Assembly (NCBI RefSeq): GCF_021390575.1
Contig: NZ_JAJEJQ010000001.1
Span: 1,278,501 to 1,342,500, forward strand
Direction: 5' to 3'
Length of the DNA: 64,000 nt
Origin: Paraburkholderia adhaesiva
GTDB lineage: Bacteria > Pseudomonadota > Gammaproteobacteria > Burkholderiales > Burkholderiaceae
This document shows positions 43,182-52,953 of the stretch, piece by piece (position 1 is the first letter of the stretch; every line of letters begins with the position of its first letter). Made by a program: the position numbers and the translations under genes. Below the pieces are notes generated by a model, which was not told where the DNA came from, did not search any database, and saw only the letters and a program-made list of their open reading frames with translations.

Positions 43182-43221
43182 GTCGTTCAAGTACCTCGCG
43201 CGGGCGAGGTACTTGAACGAC
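43182..43221. repeat. Perfect 18-bp inverted repeat between glnA and glnL
   Basis: Arms 43182-43199 (GTCGTTCAAGTACCTCGC) and 43204-43221 are exact complements around a GCGG loop. No T tract follows, so it is not a standard terminator. It lies 50 bp before the glnL start. Confidence 0.85.
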
Positions 43222-43271
43222 ATCGACATTGCCGGTGTGCGTAACGGGTGTAAGGGTGCACGGACAGCCAC

Positions 43272-44414
43272 ATGGTGCTCAAAAATCTGATCAGAGCCAG
43301 GAAGGGCCACGCGGAACCACTTTCGGACGACGCGCAACTCGTCGGCTCGGCGCTCTTGCCCGGCTTCGAGTCGCTGCCGACGGTCGTTCTCGTGCTCGAA
43401 AAGCGCACGCTGCGTGTCGCGTTTGCGAATCCGTCGGCCGAGGCGATGCTCGATCTCTCGCGCCGCCAGTTGACGCAGATGGCGTGGCCAGATCTGTTCG
43501 CGAATGCCGACGAACTGGTCTCGACGATCGCCGCGATTGCCGAGCACCGTTTTCACGCGACGCATCTCGACGCGACGTTCGAACGCCCGGGCCGCGAGCC
43601 GCTGCACGTGCATGTGATCGTCGGCTTTCTGGAGAGTGCGCCTGACTACGTGCTGCTCGAACTGTTCGAGATCGAGCGGCACCTGAAGAGCGACCGTGAG
43701 GAGCGCATCCACGACCTCACGACCGTCAACAAGCATCTGATCCGCAACCTTGCGCACGAGATCAAGAATCCGCTCGGCGGGATTCGCGGCGCCGCGCAGT
43801 TGCTCGAATTCGAACTGGGCACGCTCAATCGCGATGATTTGCGCGAGTACACGCAGGTCATCATCAAGGAGTCGGACCGGCTGCAGACGCTCGTCGACCG
43901 GCTGCTCGAGCCGCACCGGCATCCGCATATCGTCGGCGACGTGAACATTCACGAGGTGTGCGAACGCGTGCGCGCGCTGATCCTCGCGGAGTTCCCGCGC
44001 GGCCTCACGATCGAGCGCGACTACGACGTGAGCGTGCCCGACCTGCGCGGCGACAAGGAGCAGCTGATCCAGGCGCTGCTCAACATCATGCGCAACGCGG
44101 CACAGGCGCTGCGCGAACGCATCTCGCAGGGCGATGCGCGCATCGAGATCCGCACGCGCGTCGCGCGCAAGGTCACGATTGCGAAACGCCTCTGCAAGCT
44201 GGCACTGGACTTGCATATCACCGACAACGGGCCCGGCATTCCGGAGGACATCCGTGACCGTATCTTCTATCCGCTCGTGTCGGGGCGCGAGGATGGTACC
44301 GGTCTCGGTCTCACGCTCGCTCAGAACTTCGTGCAACAGCACGACGGGCTGATCGAAGTGGACAGCCGTCCGGGTCATACGGAGTTTCAGATCCTGCTGC
44401 CGCTCGACTACTGA
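43272..44414 (+). CDS. glnL: Nitrogen regulation sensor kinase NtrB
   Basis: 380 residues without membrane segments. N-terminal PAS-like domain (~35-140), HisKA dimerisation domain with the phosphorylated His in NLAHEIKNPLGGIRGAAQLL near residue 161, and an HATPase domain (N-box LLNIMRNAAQAL; DNGPGIPEDI; GREDGTGLGLTLAQ). It phosphorylates or dephosphorylates NtrC under PII control. It lies 45 bp upstream of glnG. Confidence 0.97.
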   Translation: MVLKNLIRARKGHAEPLSDDAQLVGSALLPGFESLPTVVLVLEKRTLRVAFANPSAEAMLDLSRRQLTQMAWPDLFANADELVSTIAAIAEHRFHATHLDATFERPGREPLHVHVIVGFLESAPDYVLLELFEIERHLKSDREERIHDLTTVNKHLIRNLAHEIKNPLGGIRGAAQLLEFELGTLNRDDLREYTQVIIKESDRLQTLVDRLLEPHRHPHIVGDVNIHEVCERVRALILAEFPRGLTIERDYDVSVPDLRGDKEQLIQALLNIMRNAAQALRERISQGDARIEIRTRVARKVTIAKRLCKLALDLHITDNGPGIPEDIRDRIFYPLVSGREDGTGLGLTLAQNFVQQHDGLIEVDSRPGHTEFQILLPLDY

Positions 44415-44459
44415 TCTACTGATACCGCTTGCACGCCAACAGGACTTCTCACCGATCTT

Positions 44460-45986
44460 ATGAAGCCGATCTGGATAGTAGACGACGACCAATCGATTCG
44501 CTGGGTGCTGGAAAAGGCACTTGCCCGCGAGAATTTCGCTACCCGTAGCTTCTCGACGGTGCGCGAGGCCGCGAGCGCACTCGACCACGACAGTCCGCAA
44601 GTCCTCGTGTCCGATATCCGGATGCCGGGCGGCTCGGGGCTCGAATTGCTGCAGACGGTGCGCGAGCGCCAGCCGGGGCTGCCCGTCATCATCATGACCG
44701 CGTTCTCCGATCTCGATAGCGCGGTAGCGGCGTTCCAGGGCGGTGCGTTCGAATATCTCGCCAAACCGTTCGACGTCGACCGTGCGGTCGAGCTGATCCG
44801 CCGCGCCGTGGACGAGAGCGTGCGCGGCGAGCATCCGGTGGATGAGCGTCCCGCTGAAGCGCCCGAGATGCTCGGCCAGGCGCCGGCCATGCAGGACATG
44901 TTCCGGGCAATCGGGCGGCTCTCGCATTCGGCAGCGACCGTGCTCATCACAGGCGAATCTGGCACCGGAAAGGAGCTTGTGGCGCGCGCGCTGCACCGTC
45001 ATAGCCCACGCGCGAATGGTCCGTTCATCGCGCTCAACACCGCGGCTATCCCGAAGGATCTTCTGGAATCCGAACTGTTCGGCCACGAGCGCGGCGCGTT
45101 CACGGGTGCTCAGGCGATGCGCCAGGGGCGCTTCGAGCAAGCCGAGAACGGCACGCTGTTTCTCGACGAAATCGGCGACATGCCTTTCGATCTGCAGACG
45201 CGTCTCTTGCGCGTCCTATCGGATGGGCAGTTCTATCGCGTGGGCGGACACAATCCGCTGCGCGCGAACGTGCGCGTGATCGCGGCGACGCACCAGAATC
45301 TCGAAACGCGCGTGCGCCAGGGACTGTTCCGCGAGGATCTGTATCACCGCCTCAACGTGATCCGTCTGCGTTTGCCGGCCCTGCGCGAGCGCAGCGAAGA
45401 CATTCCGCTGCTCACGCGCCATTTCCTGCAGAAGAGTGCGCGCGAACTGGGCGTCGAACCCAAGCGCGTGTCCGAGGAAGCGCTCGCCTATATGTCGTCG
45501 CTGCCGTTTCCCGGCAACGTGCGGCAACTGGAGAATCTGGCGAACTGGCTGACCGTGATGGCGCCCGCGCAGACCATCGAGATCAAGGATCTGCCGCCGG
45601 ACCTCGTGCCTGCGCACAACGCATCGGACGACGCTGGCGCCATGGTGCCGCATGGCGATGCCATCGGCCTCGCGGTGTCCGGCGGCGCATCGCCGGCCGG
45701 CATCGGTGCAAACGGAACCACGCCGTTCGCGCATGCGGCGTCGGGCGCGGTACCCCATGCGGCCGCTGTGGTCGCCGTGTGGGAGTCGGGTTTGCGTACC
45801 GAAGTCGCCAAGCTGTTGCGTGAAAACAGCGCGGACGTCATGGACGAACTCTCGCGCCGCTTCGAGGCCGCCGTGATCCGCGAGGCACTCGACTTCACGC
45901 GCGGTCGCAAGGTCGAGGCGGCGGAGCGCCTCGGTATTGGCCGCAACACCATCACGCGCAAGATCCAGGAACTGAATCTGGAGTGA
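44460..45986 (+). CDS. glnG: Nitrogen regulation response regulator NtrC
   Basis: 508 residues (E. coli about 470). Receiver domain with phosphorylation Asp in VLVSDIRMPGG near residue 54. AAA+ sigma-54 activator domain with Walker A GESGTGKELVARAL and the sigma-54 contact loop ERGAFTGAQAM. A Fis-type HTH at the C-terminus (AAERLGIGRNTITRKIQEL). The additional length is an Ala/Gly/Pro-rich linker near residues 385-440. Activates glnA at the sites found upstream of that gene. Confidence 0.97.
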   Translation: MKPIWIVDDDQSIRWVLEKALARENFATRSFSTVREAASALDHDSPQVLVSDIRMPGGSGLELLQTVRERQPGLPVIIMTAFSDLDSAVAAFQGGAFEYLAKPFDVDRAVELIRRAVDESVRGEHPVDERPAEAPEMLGQAPAMQDMFRAIGRLSHSAATVLITGESGTGKELVARALHRHSPRANGPFIALNTAAIPKDLLESELFGHERGAFTGAQAMRQGRFEQAENGTLFLDEIGDMPFDLQTRLLRVLSDGQFYRVGGHNPLRANVRVIAATHQNLETRVRQGLFREDLYHRLNVIRLRLPALRERSEDIPLLTRHFLQKSARELGVEPKRVSEEALAYMSSLPFPGNVRQLENLANWLTVMAPAQTIEIKDLPPDLVPAHNASDDAGAMVPHGDAIGLAVSGGASPAGIGANGTTPFAHAASGAVPHAAAVVAVWESGLRTEVAKLLRENSADVMDELSRRFEAAVIREALDFTRGRKVEAAERLGIGRNTITRKIQELNLE

Positions 45987-46099
45987 CTGGCGTGAAGAGG
46001 GCGCATCGGTCCGGCTCGACAACCGGATCGATGCGCCGATCGATGTGCGGTTGCGCGCTCAGGGCATAATCGACGCTGTTCCCCAGCTCGCAATCGACT

Positions 46100-48181
46100 A
46101 TGTCCGTGAATTCCGTCTGGCCCGGCGAGGCCGATCCCTTTCTTTCACTCGAATCGCTCGACGACCCCGACGCAAGCGCATGGGTCGAGCAACAGAACGC
46201 GCGCACGCGTGCCGCGTGGCAGGGCGGCGCTCGCTTTGACGCGCTGCAGAAGCGTCTTGGCGAGGCCTATCTTCCGCGCGAGCGTCCTGTGATCCCGAGC
46301 CGCTGGCAACAGTGGGCCTACGATCTCTGGGAAGACGAAGACAACCCCAAGGGCCTGTGGCGCCGTGCGCCGTGGGCCGACTGGCGCGCGGGCAAACCGC
46401 AGTGGCAGACGCTGATCGATTTCGACGCGCTCGGCGATGCCGAGGGCGTGCCGTGGGTCTGCGCGGGCATCGACATCCTCTATCCGGACGGCGACCGCGC
46501 GCTGATCCAGCTCTCGGACGGCGGCGCCGATGCCGTGATCGTTCGCGAGTTCGACATCGAGCGGCGCGTGTTCCTGGATGGCGGTTTCGCGATTCCGAAA
46601 GAGGGCAAGCACACGATTTCGTGGATCGACCGCGATACCGTCTATGTCGGCTGGGACAACGGGCGCCGGACGCTTACGCGTTCGGGTTATCCGCGTGAAG
46701 TGCGGCGCTGGACGCGTGGTGCGCGGCTTGCCGATGCGCCCGTCGTATTCCGCGGCGAGTTTGGCGATATCAGCGTGGAAGCGGACTACGATCCCGTCGA
46801 GCGGCGTCACGACATCGTGCGCAGCGTCGACTTCTTCGATGCGTACAACTACTGGCTCGACGACAAGGGCGAATGGCAGCAGTACGACCTGCCGTCGCAT
46901 GTCGCGGTCGGTGCGTGGCACGGCTGGTTGCTGCTCGAGCCGCGGCTCGACTGGACCTGTGCGGGGCTCACGCATCCGGGCGGCGCGCTGCTCGCGATCC
47001 GCGAGAGTGCGTTCCTCGCTGGCGATCGCACCATGACGGCGCTTTTCACACCGACGCCAGTCACCTCCGCGTGCGACTGGACCAACACGAAGAACTATCT
47101 CGTGGTCTCGTGGCTCGACGATGTGCAAAGCCGCACGATGTTGTGGGAGCCGCCGTCCGACGATGGTGTTCGCTCGTGGAGCTCGCGCGCATTTCCAGTT
47201 CGCGCGACATCGCAGGTGGACGTGTCGCCGGTTGAAGACACACTCGACGACGAAGTGTTCGTCGACGTCGACGATTACCTTCAGCCGCCCGAATACTGGT
47301 TCGCCGATATCGCGAAGGCTGATCTTCAGGACTGGGAATTAATCGACCGCTGGCCTACCCAGTTTGATGCCGCGCCGCTCGCCGTGATCCGCTCGCACGC
47401 GCAGTCGGCGGATGGCACACGTGTGCCGTTCACGGTGATCGGGCCGCGTGACGTGATCGAGGAGGGCGCTCGCAAGCGCGCACCGTGTCTCTTGACCGGT
47501 TACGGCGGCTTCGCTATCGCGCTTACGCCGCAGTATCTCGTGAGCTCGGGGATCGGCTGGCTGGAGCAGGGCGGGATCGTTGTGGTCGCGCATATCCGCG
47601 GTGGCGGCGAATACGGCACGGCCTGGCACGTCGAGGCGCAGCGCGAGCATCGGCAGCGCTCGTTCGACGATTTCATCGCCGTCGCAGAGCAACTCGTAGC
47701 GCAAGGCTTCACGAGCGCGGCGCAACTCGGCATCAAGGGTGGCAGTAACGGCGGGCTGCTTGTCGCTGCGTGCATGGTGCAGCGGCCCGAGTTGTTTGGC
47801 GCTGTGGTGTGTGAGGTGCCGCTGCTCGACATGCAGCGTTATCCGCTGTTGCACGCGGGTGCGTCGTGGATCGACGAATACGGCGATCCCGAGGACGAGG
47901 TGCAAGCACGTGCGCTGGCCGCGTACTCGCCGTATCAGCGCGTGAAGGACGGCGTGGCGTATCCGCCGTCACTCTTCACGACTTCGACCAGCGATGACCG
48001 GGTACATCCCGGCCACGCACGCAAGATGGTCGCACGCATGCAGGAACAGGGGCACGCGAACGTCTGGTATCTGGAGAATACAGAAGGCGGCCACGGGCCA
48101 GGCAGCGATGCGCTGGAACGCGCCGAATACGACGCGCTCGTGTTCCGTTTCCTGTGGACGACGCTCGCCGGAAGGTGGTGA
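46100..48181 (+). CDS. Prolyl-oligopeptidase-family serine peptidase
   Basis: 693 residues without signal peptide. N-terminal beta-propeller part (~60-410) and a C-terminal alpha/beta-hydrolase with Ser in GIKGGSNGGLLVAA near 550, Asp in TSTSDDRVHPGH and His in NTEGGHGPGSD. S9A-type enzymes cleave short peptides, often after Pro; the exact specificity is not determined by sequence here. Transcribed codirectionally after glnG but with its own 110-bp leader. Confidence 0.9.
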   Translation: MSVNSVWPGEADPFLSLESLDDPDASAWVEQQNARTRAAWQGGARFDALQKRLGEAYLPRERPVIPSRWQQWAYDLWEDEDNPKGLWRRAPWADWRAGKPQWQTLIDFDALGDAEGVPWVCAGIDILYPDGDRALIQLSDGGADAVIVREFDIERRVFLDGGFAIPKEGKHTISWIDRDTVYVGWDNGRRTLTRSGYPREVRRWTRGARLADAPVVFRGEFGDISVEADYDPVERRHDIVRSVDFFDAYNYWLDDKGEWQQYDLPSHVAVGAWHGWLLLEPRLDWTCAGLTHPGGALLAIRESAFLAGDRTMTALFTPTPVTSACDWTNTKNYLVVSWLDDVQSRTMLWEPPSDDGVRSWSSRAFPVRATSQVDVSPVEDTLDDEVFVDVDDYLQPPEYWFADIAKADLQDWELIDRWPTQFDAAPLAVIRSHAQSADGTRVPFTVIGPRDVIEEGARKRAPCLLTGYGGFAIALTPQYLVSSGIGWLEQGGIVVVAHIRGGGEYGTAWHVEAQREHRQRSFDDFIAVAEQLVAQGFTSAAQLGIKGGSNGGLLVAACMVQRPELFGAVVCEVPLLDMQRYPLLHAGASWIDEYGDPEDEVQARALAAYSPYQRVKDGVAYPPSLFTTSTSDDRVHPGHARKMVARMQEQGHANVWYLENTEGGHGPGSDALERAEYDALVFRFLWTTLAGRW

Positions 48182-48186
48182 GGCGC

Positions 48187-48972
48187 TCAGCTCACCACGT
48201 CGAGTTGGGCGATGACCGGCGTGTGATCCGAAGGCTGCTCCCACTTGCGTGGCGTCTTGTCGACTTCGACCGACTTGCACAGCGGCGCAAGCGCGGGTGA
48301 GAGCAGGATGTGATCGATCCGCATGCCGGCGTTGCGACGGAACGCGAACATGCGGTAATCCCACCACGTGAAGGTTTTTTCGGGCTGCTCGAACTGGCGG
48401 AAAGCATCGACGAAACCCAGTTCGATCAGCCGTGCGAACTGTGCACGCTCCTCCGGCGAGACGAGGTTCTGGCCTTCCCAGGCTTTTGGATCGTGTACGT
48501 CGCGATCTTCGGGGGCAATGTTGTAATCGCCTAGCAGCGCGAGCTTCGGATAGCGCTGCATTTCCTGCGCGAGCCAGTCGTGCATCGCGTTCAGCCAGTC
48601 CAGCTTGTAGGCGAACTTCTCGGTGCCAGGCGCCTGGCCGTTGGGAAAGTACGCGCTCACGACGCGCACGTCGCCGATCGTCGTGGCGATCACGCGCTGC
48701 TGCGGATCCTCGAAACCGGGGATGTTGCGCACGACCGTCGCTTCGTCGACGATGAGGCCGTCGCGCACGAGAATGCCCACGCCGTTATAGGTTTTCTGAC
48801 CGGCGAACCAGCTGCGGTAGCCCGCTGCTTCGAGTTCGGCGCCCGGGAATTTTTCGTTGGGGAGCTTCAATTCCTGAAGGCACAGCACGTCGGTCTGGCT
48901 CTCCTTGAGCCAGTCGATGACGTGCTGCAGGCGGACCTTCAGCGAATTGACGTTCCAGGTGGCGATTTTCAT
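48187..48972 (-). CDS. xthA: Exodeoxyribonuclease III
   Basis: 261 residues. AP endonuclease/3'-exonuclease of base-excision repair. MKIATWNVNSLKVRLQHVID, the metal-binding Glu in LCLQELKLPNE, GDYNIAPEDRDVHDP, the FTWWDYRM box, MRIDHILLSPAL and the catalytic PSDHTPVIAQL end are all present. Convergent with the peptidase gene, with stops 5 bp apart. Confidence 0.95.
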   Translation of the reverse strand: MKIATWNVNSLKVRLQHVIDWLKESQTDVLCLQELKLPNEKFPGAELEAAGYRSWFAGQKTYNGVGILVRDGLIVDEATVVRNIPGFEDPQQRVIATTIGDVRVVSAYFPNGQAPGTEKFAYKLDWLNAMHDWLAQEMQRYPKLALLGDYNIAPEDRDVHDPKAWEGQNLVSPEERAQFARLIELGFVDAFRQFEQPEKTFTWWDYRMFAFRRNAGMRIDHILLSPALAPLCKSVEVDKTPRKWEQPSDHTPVIAQLDVVS

Positions 48973-49075
48973 ATGAGGCTCGATCGGCTTGCGACAAAAC
49001 GGGACGCGCGCCGCGACGAGGGGCGCGCACGACGCGTCATTATGAACCGCATCGCGCAGCCGAAGCGAGCCTCGT

Positions 49076-50050
49076 TTAAGCCTCAGCCGTAACGGCGACG
49101 ACGCCGAGACGCGCGCGCGCAGCGTCGTACTCGCGTTTCAGGCGCGCGATCAACTCGGCCGCCGGCACGACGTCTTTGACCGCGCCGATACCCTGACCCG
49201 AGCCCCAGATGTCCTTCCACGGCTTCACGCGATTCGAGCCGAAGCTCATCGTGGATGGATCGGACACAGGCAGCGCGTCCGGGTCGAGCCCGCTCGCAAC
49301 GATGCTCTGGCGCAGATAGTTGCCGTGCACGCCGGTGAAGAGATTCGAGTAGACGATATCGCCCGCATTGCTGTCGACGATCATCTGCTTGTACGCGTCG
49401 ACGGCATTCGCTTCGTTCGTCGCGATGAACGCCGAACCGATATACGCGAGATCCGCGCCTGCGGCCTGCGCGGCCAGAATCGCGTTGCCGTTGCCGATCG
49501 CGCCCGAGAGCAGCAGCGGACCATCGAACCATTCGCGGATCTCGTGAATCAGCGCGAACGGCGAGAGTGTGCCAGCGTGGCCGCCTGCACCCGCAGCGAC
49601 GGCGATGAGGCCGTCGGCCCCCTTTTCGATGGCCTTCTTCGCGAACCTGTTGTTGATGACGTCGTGCAGCACGATGCCGCCCCACGCATGCACGGCGTGA
49701 TTGACTTCCTCGCGCGCACCGAGCGACGTGATGACGATGGGCACCTTGTACTCGGCGCAGACGCCCAGATCGTGCTCGAGACGGTCGTTCGACTTGTGGA
49801 CGATCTGGTTCACCGCGAACGGTGCGGCGGGGTTGTCGGGGTGCTTCGCGTTGTATTGCGCGAGTTCGGTCGTGATGCGATCAAGCCATTCGCCGAGCAC
49901 GTGCTCGGGCCGCGCGTTGAGCGCGGGGAATGAGCCGACCACACCCGCCTTGCACTGCGCGATGACGAGATCGGGATTCGAAATGATGAAGAGCGGCGAG
50001 CCGACGACCGGAATCGACAGACCGCGGCGCAGCACGGCGGGCAGGGACAT
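49076..50050 (-). CDS. Nitronate monooxygenase (FMN-dependent)
   Basis: 324 residues with the 2-nitropropane-dioxygenase fold: PVVGSPLFIISNPDLVIAQC, FPALNARP, GGHAGTLSPFALIHEIREWF for FMN binding, GAIGNGNAILAAQAAGADLA and YIGSAFIATNEA. It oxidises nitronates to carbonyl products. The start ATG lies opposite the PadR gene, 262 bp away, with a long palindrome between them. Hence PadR control is likely. Confidence 0.9.
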   Translation of the reverse strand: MSLPAVLRRGLSIPVVGSPLFIISNPDLVIAQCKAGVVGSFPALNARPEHVLGEWLDRITTELAQYNAKHPDNPAAPFAVNQIVHKSNDRLEHDLGVCAEYKVPIVITSLGAREEVNHAVHAWGGIVLHDVINNRFAKKAIEKGADGLIAVAAGAGGHAGTLSPFALIHEIREWFDGPLLLSGAIGNGNAILAAQAAGADLAYIGSAFIATNEANAVDAYKQMIVDSNAGDIVYSNLFTGVHGNYLRQSIVASGLDPDALPVSDPSTMSFGSNRVKPWKDIWGSGQGIGAVKDVVPAAELIARLKREYDAARARLGVVAVTAEA

Positions 50051-50229
50051 TACTGACTCCTGTGTCGACCAGAGTCAATGCTTCAGCGCTTGCTCTGGTC
50101 ACATGTTAAGTAGGCGGGACGGCGGCCGGATCCGGGCGCTGTCGTGTTTGGGGTTGCATCTGCTGGAAGCGAAACCGGGACGACGGTGCAGCGCACGGTG
50201 GCTCAGCAGGGCACAACATAACAAACCGG

Positions 50230-50261
50230 CTGACACTATGCAACCAGTTGCATAGTGTCAG
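50230..50261. promoter_or_regulatory. Perfect 32-bp operator-like palindrome
   Basis: Arms CTGACACTATGCAAC and GTTGCATAGTGTCAG with a 2-bp centre, 51 bp before the padR-type gene and 180 bp before the divergent monooxygenase. ATGCAAC/GTTGCAT cores are the kind of site bound by PadR dimers; binding here is inferred. Confidence 0.75.
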
Positions 50262-50312
50262 CGTTCGGGTGATTCCAGCCGGCGTGGTACAGGCGTGGTT
50301 TAGAATCGCCGC

Positions 50313-50882
50313 ATGTCGACACCCCATGCCATCCTGATTGCCCTGCTGGAGAAGCCGTCCAGCGGCTATGACCTCGCGCGGCGCTTCGATCGCGCAATCG
50401 GCTACTTCTGGCACGCCACACATCAGCAGATCTACCGTGAACTCGGCCGTATGGTGGAGGCGGGGTGGGTGGCTGTCGCGGAAGACGAGGCTGCAAGCGC
50501 GCAGCGCAAGAAGGTTTATTGCGTGCTGCCAGTCGGGCGGGAAGAGGTGAGGCGTTGGGCTCGCGAGACGCCGCTCGGACGCGACGACCGCAATGCGTTC
50601 TTGCTGAAGCTGCGCGCCGATGCGGTAGTGGGTCCGCTGGGGCTTGGCGACGAACTGCTGCGCCTGATCGAGGAGAACCGGGCACGGCTTGGCCTGTATC
50701 GCGAGATCGAGAAGCGCGACTTCGGCGCGCCGTCGCTCACGCATGGCCAGCAGTTGCAGTACGCGATCCTGAAGGCGGGGATACGCGGGCACGAGACGTG
50801 GCTCGAATGGGCCGAGGACGTGGCGCCGTTGCTCGCGGTCGATGCAACGCGGGGTCACGGTTCAATCTGTAGTGCTGATTAA
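50313..50882 (+). CDS. PadR-family transcriptional regulator
   Basis: 189 residues. Winged-helix N-terminus typical of PadR: HAILIALLEKPSSGYDLARR, FWHATHQQIYRELGRMVEAG and the wing QRKKVYCVLPVGREE. The helical C-terminal dimerisation part (residues 95-185) follows. Probably represses itself and the divergent nitronate monooxygenase through the 50230-50261 palindrome. The ATG has no strong ribosome site. Confidence 0.93.
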   Translation: MSTPHAILIALLEKPSSGYDLARRFDRAIGYFWHATHQQIYRELGRMVEAGWVAVAEDEAASAQRKKVYCVLPVGREEVRRWARETPLGRDDRNAFLLKLRADAVVGPLGLGDELLRLIEENRARLGLYREIEKRDFGAPSLTHGQQLQYAILKAGIRGHETWLEWAEDVAPLLAVDATRGHGSICSAD

Positions 50883-50976
50883 AGCTCGTACGCGGTGGAT
50901 GCAGGTTGATCGGTCACTTGATTGTCGCGCGCGTTCGCAGCATGTTGGCGCTTTTCCCCCGAATCGAGAAAAGTGT

Positions 50977-51005
50977 TTGACGTAAGCGCTGCAATACCCT
51001 ATAAT
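50977..51005 (+). promoter_or_regulatory. Promoter of tRNA-fMet
   Basis: TTGACG (50977-50982), 17-nt spacer, consensus TATAAT (51000-51005); start expected near 51012, just before the tRNA. Confidence 0.85.
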
Positions 51006-51021
51006 TCTTTTCTCTGACGGA

Positions 51022-51098
<77 letters not shown>

Positions 51099-51110
51099 GC
51101 GAATCAAATC

Positions 51111-51143
51111 AAAGGGTTACAGTGCATTTGCCTGTAGCCCTTT
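51111..51143 (+). terminator. Terminator of tRNA-fMet
   Basis: AAAGGGTTACAG/CTGTAGCCCTTT stem with one wobble pair, followed by a partly T-rich tail. Confidence 0.75.
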
Positions 51144-51215
51144 GTGCTTTGTGGCGCTCGAATAACAGCTGAGGCTCGTCCGACGTCAATCGGCGAGCCG
51201 TCACAAGCCCGCACC

Positions 51216-51698
51216 TCACCCCGGCATCGCAAACCTCAACGAGCCAGCGATACGATTCCATGCATTGATCGTCGCAACGGCGGTCGTCAGCGCGGCCAGT
51301 TCGGTTTCTGAGAACTGTCGTCGCGCATGCTCAAATGCCTCGTCGTCCACGTGCTGCGACATCATGCAAGTGAGGCTCTCGGCCCAGGCAAGCGCCGCGC
51401 GCTCCCGCGTATCGAAACAGCCTGCGTCACGCCATGCTGCGACGAGATCGAGCCGCATCTGCGGTACGCCCGCTTGACGAGCCCAGTCCAGATGTAATTT
51501 GAGGCAATAAGCGCAGCCGTTGAGTTGCGACACGCGGACTTTGACCAGCTCGATCAGCCGTTTATCCAGCCCTGTATCGTGGACCGCCTGCCCCAGGCTG
51601 CGCAGCGCCGCGACTGCACCTGGAACGGACTTCTCGAAGGTCGTCCAGCTCATGCGGGGCGAAACCGCGTCGATGGACAGATTGCCTGAAGTGGACAT
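51216..51698 (-). CDS. Carboxymuconolactone decarboxylase-family (AhpD-like) protein
   Basis: 160 residues. The AhpD-type redox motif is CAYCLKLH, with the preceding LIELVKVRVSQLNG, near residue 63. Helical throughout. Likely a peroxidase partner or alkylhydroperoxidase in the cytosol. Codirectional with, and 88 bp downstream of, the PNPOx-like gene. Confidence 0.9.
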   Translation of the reverse strand: MSTSGNLSIDAVSPRMSWTTFEKSVPGAVAALRSLGQAVHDTGLDKRLIELVKVRVSQLNGCAYCLKLHLDWARQAGVPQMRLDLVAAWRDAGCFDTRERAALAWAESLTCMMSQHVDDEAFEHARRQFSETELAALTTAVATINAWNRIAGSLRFAMPG

Positions 51699-51786
51699 GA
51701 TGCCCTCGCATGCTGTTAACGAAACGGCGGCGCTTTAGTCCGCGTAACGCATCGCCGAGCGCCTTCCCGGGAAACCCAGCGGGCGC

Positions 51787-52437
51787 TCAAGCGTCATCGC
51801 GACACCAGTTGCGGACGTACGCAGGCGCATTCGCCGTCTCCCCATCGCGTTGCGGCGCTTGTGGCGTCATCGCGAGCGGCAATACCCCGGCCCAGACCGG
51901 ACGATCCATATCTTCGGGATCATCTTCCGGACCACCAGTGCGGATCTTGCACGCGAATTCTTCGAGTGCGATACGCAGCACAGTGGTTGCCGCCAGTTCT
52001 TTTTCGTTGCCTCCGCGTACTTCGGCCGAACGCCCCGGCGCGATCGATTCCATGAATGCATCCAGTGCAGCAGCCTTTTCATGCTCTGGAACGCGTTCGA
52101 ATTTGCCGTAGATCACGGCACTTCGATAGTTCATGGAATGATTAAACGCCGACCGGGCCAGTACCAGGCCATCCAGATGGGTCACACCGATGCAGACCTG
52201 CGCGCCTGCTGACGCCAACTTCAGCAGCCGGCTGCCGTTCGAGCCATGCACATAGAGATAATCACCCGTTCGCCAGCAGGCCATGGGAATGCAGTGCGCG
52301 CCTCGCTCATCGGCGAATGACAGGTGGCAGAGATGGGTTGCATCGAGAATGGTATCGAGCGTTTCCCTTTCGTACTGGCCACGTTCGGCAATACGGCGGA
52401 TACGCGTTCGGTCACTGGCTGGCGTGGTTGTTTGCAT
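51787..52437 (-). CDS. Pyridoxamine 5'-phosphate oxidase-like FMN protein
   Basis: 216 residues from the ATG at 52437 (MQTTTPASDRTRIRRIAERG). Split-barrel flavin fold: CHLSFADERGAHCIPMACWR, then DYLYVHGSNGSRLLKLASAG and VCIGVTHLDGLVLARSAFNH. This subgroup is close to heme-utilisation or nitroimidazole-resistance-type proteins rather than PdxH. Probably an FMN-dependent reductase; the substrate is unknown. Confidence 0.85.
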   Translation of the reverse strand: MQTTTPASDRTRIRRIAERGQYERETLDTILDATHLCHLSFADERGAHCIPMACWRTGDYLYVHGSNGSRLLKLASAGAQVCIGVTHLDGLVLARSAFNHSMNYRSAVIYGKFERVPEHEKAAALDAFMESIAPGRSAEVRGGNEKELAATTVLRIALEEFACKIRTGGPEDDPEDMDRPVWAGVLPLAMTPQAPQRDGETANAPAYVRNWCRDDA

Positions 52438-52953
52438 GGTCTGATCTGGCGTTGAATTGACAGGCAGCATAGAACGCCCGTGGCCCCATGAGTAGATCCA
52501 CCTGGTCATCAAATGATAGGGCCATGAATTGGGACGAATTCGTAACGACTTCTTCGAGAGCCAAATAGACTGCTGAGATACAGTGCCAGTGTCGTAAGCC
52601 GCCTACCCACAGTGGACCGATCTCGCTGTTGTCTCCTTCGAACCGGTTCCCCCCCTCAAAGCGTGAACGCTGACTGATCGACTAGTCAGGTTAGCCATGC
52701 TTCTCCGCGAATTCGGAAGAGTCCTATACCTCTTGGTACCACTGCAGCGAGAGTATATCTAGTGTGAGCTAAATATAGCTCAATCGCTCTCAAGCAGGAT
52801 GACGGATTGGTCGTGCTTCCTGCGAAGTGGAGGCCGCGGGAAAGCGGAGCGCAATGGTAATTTCAATTTTGTAGCGAACAGCGTTCGAATGGAGTTTGTT
52901 CGAGGTAAATAAATCGGACTACGAAGTACTAAGTCGAGTAAAAAACTGAAGGA
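52438..52953. other. Lower-GC intergenic region, 516 bp
   Basis: No gene seen. It becomes AT-rich toward 52740-52950, where the subtilase gene's promoter is expected. An AGCTAAATATAGCT inverted repeat lies at about 52767. Confidence 0.45.

Noticed and set aside
43089..45140. Long leftward open frame opposite glnL and glnG
   Set aside because: Shadow of GC-rich genes on the other strand; glnL and glnG show all family motifs.
50106..50858. Leftward 250-codon frame across the PadR gene
   Set aside because: It crosses the operator palindrome and lacks any domain; PadR is clearly coding on the other strand.
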